Shown here: piece after piece, positions 52,123-61,200 of the stretch
Numbering within the stretch: the first letter of the stretch is position 1
How the letters are laid out: each line of letters opens with the position of its first letter
From: CAUPWF01 sp964367905
GTDB lineage: Bacteria; Bacillota; Clostridia; Lachnospirales; Lachnospiraceae
DNA: 64,000 bases
NCBI GenBank assembly: GCA_964367905.1
Contig: CAYIZP010000003.1
Location: 40,041 to 104,040 of the forward strand
Direction: 5' to 3'
Position numbers and translations under genes: made by a program
Notes under the pieces: model-generated
Databases searched by the model: none
The model's input: only the letters and a program-made list of their open reading frames with translations
What the model was told of the DNA's origin: nothing

Positions 52123-53616
52123 CTATAGAATGCCTGCACAAAGCAGGTTGATAAATTCAATCAACTGATTCGGGAACAAGCCCAAACCGAGGGATAGTAG
52201 TGCGAGTAGAATCAGAGGAATCAACATCAAGGGATTCGTCTCCCATTTTGTTGTGTTAGTCTCTTGTGTTTCTTCCGCAGCACCTTCCGCTTTGGAGAAA
52301 AAGCCTTGAATGGTAAGCGGCAGCAGATAACCCGCGGTTAACAGCGCACTCACAAGTAGTATAATTGGACCAAACCAAGCAAATACAGGATAATCAGAAT
52401 TCAAGGATCCAGTTGCTAGAAACCACTTGCTGATAAATCCACTGGTCGGAGGAATTCCGATTAAAGCCATCGACAAGAAGGTGTAGCACCATAGGGTGAT
52501 GGGCATCTTCTTTCCAATTCCCTTGAAGTCAGCCACCTGTGTTTTTCCAGTTGCAAAAATCATGGCACCAGCGCATAGGAAAAGCCCACATTTTATAATA
52601 GCGTGGAAGATGACATGCAGAATCGAACCAGTGAAACTGATGGGATTTAACAATGCCAACCCAAACAAGATATAAGAAATCTGACTGATGGTTGAATAGG
52701 CCAATCGTTTCTTCAGTATTTTCTCGCGATATGCTAACATGGAGCCCATGAATACCGTAAGCAAGGAAAGGATGAGCCAAGTAGTCTGCACCCAGGATCC
52801 AGATAGAAAATCAGCTCCGAATAAATAAAAGACCACGCGAATGATTCCGAGAACTCCACCCTTTACAATAATACCGGATAGAGCAGCAGATGCAGGGGCA
52901 GGAGCCACGGGATGTGCTGCCCAAAGCCAAGCATGGAGTGGCAACATTCCAGCTTTCACAGAAAAGCCTAAAATCATCAATCCCGAGGCAAATAAAAGCA
53001 ACCCCGAGTGTTGGAATAAGGTGTCTCCCGCAAATACGCCACCAGCTACGAAATCCAAGGTCAAACCTTGTTGGTATACAAAATAGATTCCAAACAGAAC
53101 CAAGTAGGCACCACAGAAGGAGTAGAACAAGTACTTCAAGCCTGCCATGATGGATTCTCGGCTCTGGGTATGGAATACCAGTGGAGCAGAGAGTATCGTC
53201 ATCAATTCATAGAAGACATAGAAGGTGACGATATTTCCTGAAAAATCCAAAGCGATGAGGATTCCATATACAATGAGATAGAATCCAAAATACCGTTTGT
53301 TTTTATGTTCGTGTTTCATGTAGGCAAATGCAAAGATACCAGAGAGTATCCAGACAATACTGACAATACTAGCGAAGAGAATGCTAATCTCATCGATTGC
53401 AAAATAGATTGGTAGATCTGGTGTCAGATGCCATAGTGTTAGAGCTTGAATGTCGCCCAATATAACCCAGATGACAGAAATTACACCACCGAATAAGCCG
53501 AAAGAAGTTAAGAGAATTAAGGTACTTCTCTTCTTCGGTTCCTTCATGATTAAGATGAATAGCCCGATGATAATCGGAATTAAAATCGGCAACAATATTG
53601 CATATGTTTCATTCAT
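52123..53616 (-). CDS. MrpD-like antiporter subunit 2
   Basis: About 497 residues, 14 helices. FYVFYELMTILSAPLVF near 135, GFSVKAGMLPLHAWLWAAHP near 218 and the GIIVKGGVLGIIRV helix are the ion-channel marks; the Trp-Ala insertion in place of the usual LPxAxP is unusual. Start ATG 53616 has GGAA close upstream; ATG 53628 is the alternative. Similar to subunit 3, so a local duplication is likely. Confidence 0.88.
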   Translation of the reverse strand: MNETYAILLPILIPIIIGLFILIMKEPKKRSTLILLTSFGLFGGVISVIWVILGDIQALTLWHLTPDLPIYFAIDEISILFASIVSIVWILSGIFAFAYMKHEHKNKRYFGFYLIVYGILIALDFSGNIVTFYVFYELMTILSAPLVFHTQSRESIMAGLKYLFYSFCGAYLVLFGIYFVYQQGLTLDFVAGGVFAGDTLFQHSGLLLFASGLMILGFSVKAGMLPLHAWLWAAHPVAPAPASAALSGIIVKGGVLGIIRVVFYLFGADFLSGSWVQTTWLILSLLTVFMGSMLAYREKILKKRLAYSTISQISYILFGLALLNPISFTGSILHVIFHAIIKCGLFLCAGAMIFATGKTQVADFKGIGKKMPITLWCYTFLSMALIGIPPTSGFISKWFLATGSLNSDYPVFAWFGPIILLVSALLTAGYLLPLTIQGFFSKAEGAAEETQETNTTKWETNPLMLIPLILLALLSLGLGLFPNQLIEFINLLCAGIL

Positions 53617-53658
53617 AATTTTCCACATTCCTCATTCTTATAGTTGTCGTTGTGTGAC

Positions 53659-55155
53659 TTAAGCAAACATATCTAGACCCATGTCAATCCAATCCACAAT
53701 CGGTTGTGAGAGCATTCCCAGTGTAATATTCAATAGAATAAATAAAATGATGGTGACTGTATATTCCTTGTTCTGTCGAATTTTCATAGTTTCTACTACA
53801 TCTTTGCTTACTGGGGTATAGATGCGAATTACAGTTTTCATGAAGTAAATCGCATTTAAGATAGTACTTACTCCTAAAACTAACAGGGTTGGTAGCATCT
53901 TCGATAAATCAGTGTATACAGCGGCCTGAGCAAACAAAAGCTTGCTGATAAATCCAGAAAACATGGGGATACCGACCATTGCAAGTGCTCCAACGGTGAA
54001 TCCGATTCCTGCGACTTTATTTCGATAACCAGATCCAGTTAGATCCTGAAACTTTCTGCTTCTTCCAGAAACATCCGTGAGACCGATTGCAGAGACAAAG
54101 AGTAGAGATTTCGTAGCTGCATGTGCAAGAATATGGAAGATACTCGCAATCATACCGACTTCTGTTCCAAGTCCAATCCCCATGAAGATATAGCCAACTT
54201 GAGCGACGGAAGAGAATGCGATCATTCGACGGATATCATTCTCCTTAATTGCGCTCAGTGAGCCAGCGATCATACCGGTTAAACCAAAGATGAACAGGAT
54301 GTTTAGCAGTTGTCCATCTTGAATAATCGAAATACCAATCACCCGATAAAATATCTTGATTACTAAGAAAATATAGCCCTTTGATACCAAGCTTGATAGC
54401 ATGGCAGCAGAGGAAACCGTGGAATATCCATAGGCATCAGGAAGCCATGAGTGGAAGGGAAAGAGAGCACTCTTAATGGCAAGACCAACAGCGATGAGTG
54501 CGATGGTTACCAAAAATGGCATGGAGAATTCTCCATTTGCAACAATTTCTGCCACTTCCACTTGGATGTTGGACATCAATAAGTGGCCAGTCATATCGTA
54601 GAGCATGCTTAGGCCCATAAGAAATAGACCTGATCCTAACAAACTCATAATCATATAGCGAACAGCCGCCTCGATGGTTCGTCCATTTTGGCGAATCATA
54701 ATAAGACCACAGGCTGCAATAGTATTGATTTCCACGAATACGTAGGCAGTAAATAAGTCATTGGTATAGATGAGAGCAAGCAGAGAACTAAGCAACAAGT
54801 TTGTCAAAATATAATATAAGTTCAGCTTACTGCTTTCAATCTCAATCAGTAATTTCTTGCGTCCGCCCATAATCGAGAGAAGCATGATAATGCAGAAGAA
54901 GAAGGCAAGTCCTGCTTCTAGAACACCTGCACGGATTTCATTTCCCCAGGGTGCAGGATAATGCCCCATCATATAAGTATAACTTTCACCTGATCCGAGT
55001 AGGTAGACGAACAAAATCAGGGACATGAATCCTACAGCAGAGATGACAAATGTATTCAACCACTTCGCAGGTCGCGAGGGCAAAACAGAGGTCACCACGC
55101 CCGAAGACATGGTTAGGATAATGGAGAAGAAGGGAAAGTTTTGTACAAAATCCAT
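53659..55155 (-). CDS. mrpD: MrpD/MbhH-like antiporter subunit 1
   Basis: 498 residues, 14 helices. FTAYVFVEINTIAACGLIM near 125 and GLAIKSALFPFHSWLPDAYG near 222 are the standard MrpD motifs, and HILAHAATKSLLF near 310 completes the channel. By sequence style and by position directly after mrpC this is the canonical MrpD of the complex; the four following paralogs are extras. The start follows AAGGAGG. Confidence 0.92.
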   Translation of the reverse strand: MDFVQNFPFFSIILTMSSGVVTSVLPSRPAKWLNTFVISAVGFMSLILFVYLLGSGESYTYMMGHYPAPWGNEIRAGVLEAGLAFFFCIIMLLSIMGGRKKLLIEIESSKLNLYYILTNLLLSSLLALIYTNDLFTAYVFVEINTIAACGLIMIRQNGRTIEAAVRYMIMSLLGSGLFLMGLSMLYDMTGHLLMSNIQVEVAEIVANGEFSMPFLVTIALIAVGLAIKSALFPFHSWLPDAYGYSTVSSAAMLSSLVSKGYIFLVIKIFYRVIGISIIQDGQLLNILFIFGLTGMIAGSLSAIKENDIRRMIAFSSVAQVGYIFMGIGLGTEVGMIASIFHILAHAATKSLLFVSAIGLTDVSGRSRKFQDLTGSGYRNKVAGIGFTVGALAMVGIPMFSGFISKLLFAQAAVYTDLSKMLPTLLVLGVSTILNAIYFMKTVIRIYTPVSKDVVETMKIRQNKEYTVTIILFILLNITLGMLSQPIVDWIDMGLDMFA

Positions 55156-55533
55156 CTAGCGTCCCTCCTTTTTCAACATGGTTGATATCTCATCGAGGTC
55201 TAGCGTGTGATAGCGGCGATAGAGTCGAATGGTCAGAGCAAGCATCAAAGCAGTTACAGATACGGATACAACGATTCCGGTCAGAACCAATCCGCTAGGC
55301 ACTGGATTGATATAAGCTTCTGAACTTGTGACTCCGTCTACAATAATCGGTGCGACACGCCCAGTGATATAGCCTTTCTCTGCGAGAAATAGATATACAG
55401 CGGTATCCATGATATTCAGGCCGATAATCTTCTTGATTAAATTTTTCTGCAATAGCAGGTTCGAGAATCCGATGCCAAACAAGATTACGGCAACTGCTTC
55501 CCCATAGTTTGTCCATAAATGAGGTCCGAACAT
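55156..55533 (-). CDS. mrpC: MrpC/NuoK-like antiporter subunit
   Basis: 125 residues with three helices. GFSNLLLQKNLIKKIIGLNIM contains the conserved region after TM1, and the PSGLVLTGIVVSVSVTALML helix is typical of MrpC/MbhG. The ATG at 55533 follows AAAGGGGG at a normal distance; a longer frame running toward the gap is spurious. Once the artefactual gap is removed it starts 1 nt after the mrpB stop, with its ribosome-binding site inside mrpB. Confidence 0.92.
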   Translation of the reverse strand: MFGPHLWTNYGEAVAVILFGIGFSNLLLQKNLIKKIIGLNIMDTAVYLFLAEKGYITGRVAPIIVDGVTSSEAYINPVPSGLVLTGIVVSVSVTALMLALTIRLYRRYHTLDLDEISTMLKKEGR

Positions 55534-55734
55534 ATTAAAATCCCCCTTTTCTAAACATGGCATAGAAGGCATACATGGTNNNNNNNNNNNNNNNNNNNNN
55601 NNNNNNNNNNNNNNNNNNNNNNNNNNNNNNNNNNNNNNNNNNNNNNNNNNNNNNNNNNNNNNNNNNNNNNNNNNNNNNNTCCGAACATATTAAAATCCCC
55701 CTTTTCTAAACATGGCATAGAAGGCATACATGGT
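55525..55734. repeat. 100-N assembly gap flanked by identical 55-bp copies
   Basis: Bases 55580-55679 are N. The 55 bases before the gap (55525-55579) are identical to the 55 after it (55680-55734). This is the signature of two contigs sharing a k-mer-length end joined with a placeholder gap, not a biological repeat. Collapsing the copies restores continuous mrpB-mrpC with no missing sequence. Confidence 0.92.
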
Positions 55735-56673
55735 GCACGCAACGACAAGGCCTACGCAGATATTTAAGGGTAAGATTAGCCCACTACTTAGGATGTCTCC
55801 TGGAGTTCCAAGTGGAATGTGGCTTTCAATATGGTTGGCACCCGTGAAGAAAGAGTAACTCTTGGCCAATGCATAGAAAGAAAGCGCACCAAAGCAAACC
55901 CATTTATATACTTTGGCAGTGAAAAACTTCTCAGTCTTATCAAAACCGAAGGCGTTCAGATATAGAATCAACCCAGCGCCGATGATGGCTCCCCCAGAGA
56001 AACCGCCACCAGGCGAGAGATGCCCGTTTAATATGACATAGAGTCCAAAGATCATAATAATAGGAACTAAAAGCAAGGCAACACGTTGCAAAATCTTGTC
56101 ATTCTTCGGTTCGTAGACACGGTCATTGGCTTCAGCCTCTTCGATTGTGAGGGCTTCTTGATCTGGATTTTTCTTCTTGTCTAAGCGAAGCAGAATAAAC
56201 ACAGTGATCGTGGAGATAAAGAGCACATTTGATTCCCCGAAGGTGTCGAAGGCGCGATAATCCAAAATCATTCCAGTAACGATGTTGACCGCACCGGTAT
56301 CTGCCATTCCTTGCTCGATATAGCGCTGTGATACTTCATTATTATCAGGGTTGCTAGCACTACCTGTTGGAGGCAGGAAGGAAACTGTGATGAGGAGCAC
56401 GGTAATCAAGACTGCGCAGAACAAGAGCGATAAAACCTTGTATAATGTGTTGAATGCACGCAATTCTTTGTTGTGGCTCACATCATAGATTTTCTCATAT
56501 AACATCTGACGCTCATGCATCCGTTCGTGAATCGTTTTTTCTTCTACCTCATGTACATGTTGAACCTGCATCTCTACATGATCTAGATAAGGATCCTTCT
56601 CCCCATCTAACCATTTGAAGAAGTGAAAGGATTTTGTTTTCTTATATTCCGAGTCTGGTCGTAGTTTACTCAT
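55690..56673 (-). CDS. mrpB: Fused MbhE-like and MrpB (MnhB) subunit
   Basis: About 327 residues. The cytoplasmic N-terminus (about 1-85) is charged. A helix and an MbhE-like segment follow, with IVTGMILDYRAFDTFGES near 147 (the conserved DxRAxDTxGE motif), then another helix. The C-terminal half is MnhB: GLYVILNGHLSPGGGFSGGAIIGAGLILYLNA, in two adjoining parts near 225. In archaeal membrane-bound hydrogenases these are separate MbhE and MbhF. The ATG at 56673 has AAAGGAG 9 nt upstream; ATG 56682 abuts it. Overlaps the MbhD-like gene. Confidence 0.88.
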   Translation of the reverse strand: MSKLRPDSEYKKTKSFHFFKWLDGEKDPYLDHVEMQVQHVHEVEEKTIHERMHERQMLYEKIYDVSHNKELRAFNTLYKVLSLLFCAVLITVLLITVSFLPPTGSASNPDNNEVSQRYIEQGMADTGAVNIVTGMILDYRAFDTFGESNVLFISTITVFILLRLDKKKNPDQEALTIEEAEANDRVYEPKNDKILQRVALLLVPIIMIFGLYVILNGHLSPGGGFSGGAIIGAGLILYLNAFGFDKTEKFFTAKVYKWVCFGALSFYALAKSYSFFTGANHIESHIPLGTPGDILSSGLILPLNICVGLVVACTMYAFYAMFRKGGF

Positions 56674-56920
56674 TCTCTTCATCTCCTTTCATGGCATGAA
56701 TCTTCTTTAATGTAACGAAGAAGAGCACACTAGTAACCCCAGCACCTACCGCTGCCTCGGTAATGGCTAAGTCTGGAGATTCCAACATAATCCAAACCAG
56801 GGACATGATTAGACTATAGGACATAAAAATCAAAATGGAGTTTAAAAGGTTCTTTGAAAAACTAACAGAGATTGCGCAGATTACTAAGAATGTCAGTAAA
56901 ATGTAGTTGAATACTTGCAT
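56666..56920 (-). CDS. DUF4040/MbhD-like membrane subunit
   Basis: 84 residues, three helices. MLESPDLAITEAAVGAGVTS near 45 is the diagnostic motif of the MbhD/DUF4040 family, equivalent to part of the C-terminal region of MrpA. In the Mbh/Mrp order it sits between MrpG and MbhE, exactly as here. It overlaps the next gene by 8 bp. Confidence 0.9.
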   Translation of the reverse strand: MQVFNYILLTFLVICAISVSFSKNLLNSILIFMSYSLIMSLVWIMLESPDLAITEAAVGAGVTSVLFFVTLKKIHAMKGDEENE

Positions 56921-56922
56921 AA

Positions 56923-57333
56923 TTACACCTCTTCTCCTTTCGAGTCTGCTTCCGTAGTTGATTCTGTAGTTAATCCTGCTGTTTTTCTAGGACTTGGATC
57001 CAAATCTTCGTTGATGATTGTACAATGTTTCTCGATATAATCATTCGCCTCCACTTCGAATCGTGCGATTAGATGGGAGGATACGGGTGAGGCCAGCCAT
57101 AGAAATAAGATTACTAACAATAATTTTAAGGTTGTAAATGACAACCCACTGAAAATCATCAATCCAAGTAGGCAGATTCCAATTCCAAGTGTGTCTCCAA
57201 TTGCAGCGGCATGCATGCGATTTAAGGAAAAATCAAATCGATAGACCCCAAAGATTTCTAAGACAAATGTAGCTAAACCGATTAGTAAAACAATTGTCCC
57301 GATTCCAAATCTCAACCATTCAAGAAATTCCAT
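56923..57333 (-). CDS. mrpG: Cation/proton antiporter subunit G
   Basis: About 136 residues: three helices, with DFSLNRMHAAAIGDTLGIG near 30-48, the MnhG signature, and an acidic Ser/Thr-rich tail of about 35 residues that is longer than usual. The ATG at 57333 is preferred on ribosome-binding-site spacing; 57342 is the alternative. Overlaps mrpF. Confidence 0.88.
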   Translation of the reverse strand: MEFLEWLRFGIGTIVLLIGLATFVLEIFGVYRFDFSLNRMHAAAIGDTLGIGICLLGLMIFSGLSFTTLKLLLVILFLWLASPVSSHLIARFEVEANDYIEKHCTIINEDLDPSPRKTAGLTTESTTEADSKGEEV

Positions 57334-57667
57334 TGTCTCCATCCCCTTCCATTTCTTTTAACTGTCGCTCCTTATGAATCCCCATAAAAACCTTCGTTAG
57401 AACAACGACGGCGAGGAAGTTAATCATTGCATATATGATGCAGATATCCACGAGATAAGCTTCTTCTAGTAACAAAGCCAGCACGGCGATCATGACCAAC
57501 ACCATGGTACTCATCATATTGACGGCAAGGATGCGATCAGCGATTTGCGGTCCCTTAATTGCTCTGATTAGACAGAGGAGCAACATGAGGGAGAGGAAGA
57601 TCAATGTTCCGACTAATACGACCCGATAAGCCGATTCAAGTATTGTCATGTTTTCACTAGGTACCAT
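57320..57667 (-). CDS. mrpF: Cation/proton antiporter subunit F
   Basis: 115 residues with three helices; RAIKGPQIADRILAVNMMST near 29 is the MrpF signature and the YLVDICIIYAMINFLAVV helix follows. It starts 2 bp after mrpE with GGAGG inside the end of that gene, and overlaps mrpG by 14 bp or more. Part of the peripheral membrane arm of the antiporter. Confidence 0.9.
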   Translation of the reverse strand: MVPSENMTILESAYRVVLVGTLIFLSLMLLLCLIRAIKGPQIADRILAVNMMSTMVLVMIAVLALLLEEAYLVDICIIYAMINFLAVVVLTKVFMGIHKERQLKEMEGDGDNGIS

Positions 57668-57669
57668 GT

Positions 57670-58137
57670 TTAATCCTCCATTTTTTCGATTCTCTCAAGC
57701 ATCCTTACAAAAATACTATCGGATAATCCATCACTAAAGTCCTTGTCTAGACAATGAACGGTAAAAATCTCTTTTTCTAGAGACACAGTAATTGTTCCAG
57801 GTGTCAATGTGATGGAATTGGCGAGAACAACTCGTGCCATATTTGTTTTCAAATCGGTTCGAAAGTGTACAATTGTAGGTTCGATGATATAGCGCGATGA
57901 GAGAATCATCTTCAATGTGGCAATATTTGCCTTGATGATTTCCCAGATTAAGATACAGGCATATTCAATAATCAAACCGGATTTTTTGAGAATTGCTAAG
58001 TCCTTTCGCAGGCTATAGTCCATGAATTTACAGATGAAACCATACATGGCTGCAGATATCACGAGACCAAATATGATGATTTCTAGAGTGATTCGACCGT
58101 TAAAGGCTATCCATAACAGAAAAAAAAGTATGTACAT
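57670..58137 (-). CDS. mrpE: Cation/proton antiporter subunit E
   Basis: 155 residues from the ATG at 58137 (MYILFFLLWIAFNGRITLE), which has AAAGAGG 8 nt upstream; a longer open frame to 58224 lacks a site. Two or three N-terminal helices and a cytoplasmic part with VVLANSITLTPGTITVSLE near 100 mark MnhE. First gene of the antiporter operon (MbhA position). Confidence 0.92.
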   Translation of the reverse strand: MYILFFLLWIAFNGRITLEIIIFGLVISAAMYGFICKFMDYSLRKDLAILKKSGLIIEYACILIWEIIKANIATLKMILSSRYIIEPTIVHFRTDLKTNMARVVLANSITLTPGTITVSLEKEIFTVHCLDKDFSDGLSDSIFVRMLERIEKMED

Positions 58138-58194
58138 TTGTTTGTCCTCTTTCCTATTAATATACGTACATTTGCATACTATAAAGTATTGTAC

Positions 58195-58224
58195 ACCATA
58201 ATTTTGAAAAAATAAATAGGTCAA
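58195..58224 (-). promoter_or_regulatory. Weak candidate promoter for the antiporter operon
   Basis: On the minus strand TTGACC (58219-58224), 18 bp, TATGGT (58195-58200). It follows directly after the terminator of the GH50-like gene. A TACAAT nearby has no matching -35 box. Confidence 0.35.
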
Positions 58225-58237
58225 TTATAAAAAAAGT

Positions 58238-58276
58238 TTGGGCGAGGGAAATGTCATCATTCTTTCCCTCGCCCAA
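58238..58276 (-). terminator. Strong terminator of the GH50-like gene
   Basis: A perfect 14-bp stem, 58263-58276 with 58238-58251 (core TTGGGCGAGGGAAA), 11-nt loop; on the minus strand it is followed by CTTTTTTT. It isolates the antiporter operon from the upstream gene. Confidence 0.92.
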
Positions 58277-58298
58277 GCGCATTCATCTGTAAATAAAT

Positions 58299-61200
58299 TT
58301 ATTGTCCTGATTTTCTTCTCTTTATCTCAAAGAATATTGCAATTCCACCTAATGCAAGTGCTATGCTAACACCTACCATTATCATCCAGCTGTTATCTTG
58401 CACCTCGCTTGGTATATTTGTTGTTGGAATTTGTGAATCTTCGATCTCTTCTGTTTCTTGTTTTGTATCTGTTCCAGCCGCTTGTGGCAATGTCGTTTCT
58501 TCGACCTCTGGTGTTGTAAGCGTTTGTGTTACTGTTACTGTTTCTGGCACTGGTACAAAATACAAAATTGGTTGGCTTGTGTTGCTGTTACCACCGCTTG
58601 GTTGGCTTGTGTTGCTGTTACCACCGTTTGGTTGACTTGTGTTGCTGTTACCACCGTTTGGTTGACTTGTGTTGCTGTTACCACCGTTTGGCTGACTTGT
58701 GTTACTGTTGTCTCCGTCTGGCTGATTTATGTTGCCATCTGGTACGGTTACATTCGGTGTAGATTCTGTTATGGTTCCTAATGCGTAGTAACTAAAATGG
58801 TCTGTCTGGAATACATAGTAGTCACCCTCCAATGAACCGCCCATCACCATAGTCTCACCGCTATCTGTAACATATACTACAGCTAACTTCTTGCTTGTGT
58901 CTAAATTTCCAACGGGTAATTTCACGGTTACCATTCCATTTGGTTGGATTGTTTGTCCATCATATAACAAAGTAATATCATAGAGTATGTAATCGGCAAA
59001 TTCTTCATCGATGGCATCTAGCACAGTGGCGCTCGCAGAGGTTGTTGCATTCGATACTTGTATTTCTGTACCTTTTGGGATTACACTGCTTGGTGCATCG
59101 ATTACGATTCCGGTTTCATTGTCTGTAACAGTGATGTTAGTTTCTGGTTGTGGCGTGTCTGGTGTGACACCATCATCTGGGTCTCCTGGGATGACAGGAT
59201 CTTTGATTTTCGACCAAGTTGCTTTTAATTGCACATGTTCAGCTGGCATAATAAATGTAGTTTGAGCACCCATCTTGTTGTCTAAAGCGATTGTTCCGAT
59301 TAGAACTTCCCATCCTGCAAAGTTGTAACCTTCTTTGATTCCAGCGTTTACAGTTACTTCGACTCCAGCCTCATAACTTGCGGCACCATTGAATGATACT
59401 GCTTCGCTGTCTTCAACAGTCACGTCATATAAATCAACTTCGTCTTCCTCTTGTTCGGCTGCAGTCGCAGTGATTGGTCCAATGATAAATGAAGCGCAAT
59501 CAATGCTACCCATTACATTTGTATCGCCTTCTGGAAGATAGAAGTGGATGGATTTCAATGTGTTTGTGTCCAAGCCTGGGCCATAATGTCCATCACCATT
59601 CCAGTTGTCATTGCTTATACCAGGTTCTCCGAACTTCTCGACATCTATGGTAATCCCTTTTGATGAATTAGCTGGGAGGTTATAGAATAAAGTACGCTGA
59701 GTACCAGCACTTACCGAAGCTACATCCTGTATGTTGATACGTACTTGAATATCAAAGTCATTTGGATTTGTCAGAGTAGTTTTCAATTCTTTTGCATCTC
59801 CGAGCGTCCATGATTCAGCGGCATCCAATTGTAGTTTTGTTAAATCGCCCCAACCATTACTGTTCGCAGTCATAGTCATCTTAATTCCCTCTGCTACTAA
59901 CTCAGAGGCGGAGAGGCTTCCGGTTACTACCACCCCATCCATAGTGTCGAATTGGAATCCTGGGAATGTAGGTTGTACAGCTGGTGTGTTTACGCCAGAT
60001 ACGGTTACAGTAATTGTTTTTATTAGTTCTTTGTTACCTTCTGATTTTACAATAATTGTAGCACTACCCTCGCCTTTTGCTGTTAACATACCAGCAGTAT
60101 CTACTTCTACAATGCTTGGAGCGCTAGAAGTATAGAGTAGGGTTTGGTTTGTTGCATCGGCAGGAACAACACTAGCACCTACAGAGGCTGTTAGGTTGTC
60201 TGCTGTAAGTTCAATTGATTCTGATGCAAACACAATGTCAGAAGCAACGACTTGGTTGAACTTTGTTTCGTACATGGTAGCGTTGATTGTTCGGGCTGAA
60301 TTAACTAAATCATCATATGGTTGGTCAGTTACATCTACAAAACCTGTATTTGTGTTTTCGCCGTCCCACGCTCTCCCAAGAACAGGTTGATCATAGTATT
60401 GGAACCAGTGGATTCCTACGAAGTTTCCATTCAATAGAGCTGATTCAGCATATGCTTCATATGCATCTCCTCTCGCGGCATTGTTCGCTACTGGAACTAG
60501 ACCAGGAGCAAAGAAGCCACTCTCTGTTGAGTTGAAGTGGAATTCTCCGATAATCATTGGCATGTCGTAACGCTCCATATCCATGAAGTCTTGTGTTACG
60601 TCTGTCTTATAGCAGTTGAAGCTTAATACATCTACGTATTGAACACAGGCGTCAACGATTTCTTCGCTTGTTCCCCACTCAGCAATACGTGAACCTAAGT
60701 ATAAAGTGTTAGGCATATAAGTATCTACTGCTGCTGAAACAGTTGCATAGTATTTATCAGCAATTAAAGATAACATACTTGACAAATCTTCCTTAGGGAT
60801 ACCAGCGGTAGAGTCGATTGCAGTCGAATTTAAACTTTCCCAACTTGCAAATGTTGTCCCCCAAGCAGCATTAAGTGCTGAGATGTCTCCATATTGAGAT
60901 TTCATTAAGTCAACAATGTGGTTTTTCGAATAATTGTTATCAGCAGTATCTTTTAGTACTGTTTCAACAACTTCATAGTGTTGAGTGCCTGTTTTCGCAT
61001 TACCCCAGCCGATTTCGTTGTCAACATAGATTCCCATACACCACTCATCGTCACCGACTGCGATAGAAGACTTTTCGATTGCAGCATAGATTGCAGTTTT
61101 GAAAGCTGGATCAAATGGGTCTGCGATTGAGTGTGAAGGAGTTGCGATGTTTTTGTATGATCCACCCTCGTGAGACCATGCATGAGCTACATAAGGAATT

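Noticed and set aside
55525..55734. Biological direct repeat or insertion site
   Set aside because: The copies abut exactly 100 N and continuous genes are restored on merging, which fits contig-end overlap.
55551..55748. ORF spanning the N gap
   Set aside because: It exists only because the gap is translated as unknown residues between duplicated 55-bp ends; it vanishes when the artefact is collapsed.
46804..58137. A complete membrane-bound hydrogenase or complex I operon
   Set aside because: No [NiFe] large or small subunit, ferredoxin-like or NuoB/C/D-type protein is encoded; only antiporter-type membrane subunits are present.
58299..58400. Sortase (LPXTG) anchoring of the GH50-like protein
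   Set aside because: The only LPxxxG-like sequence (LPQAAG) lies far upstream of the membrane helix, not just before it; the C-terminus fits a plain membrane anchor.
58570..58719. CRISPR array
   Set aside because: The units are contiguous without unique spacers, keep a reading frame and encode a regular peptide repeat; no cas genes are nearby.
58363..58781. Cys/Val-rich plus-strand ORFs over the tandem repeats
   Set aside because: They are antisense shadows of the NGGNSNTSQP repeats and the Thr/Val-rich stalk of the GH50-like protein.
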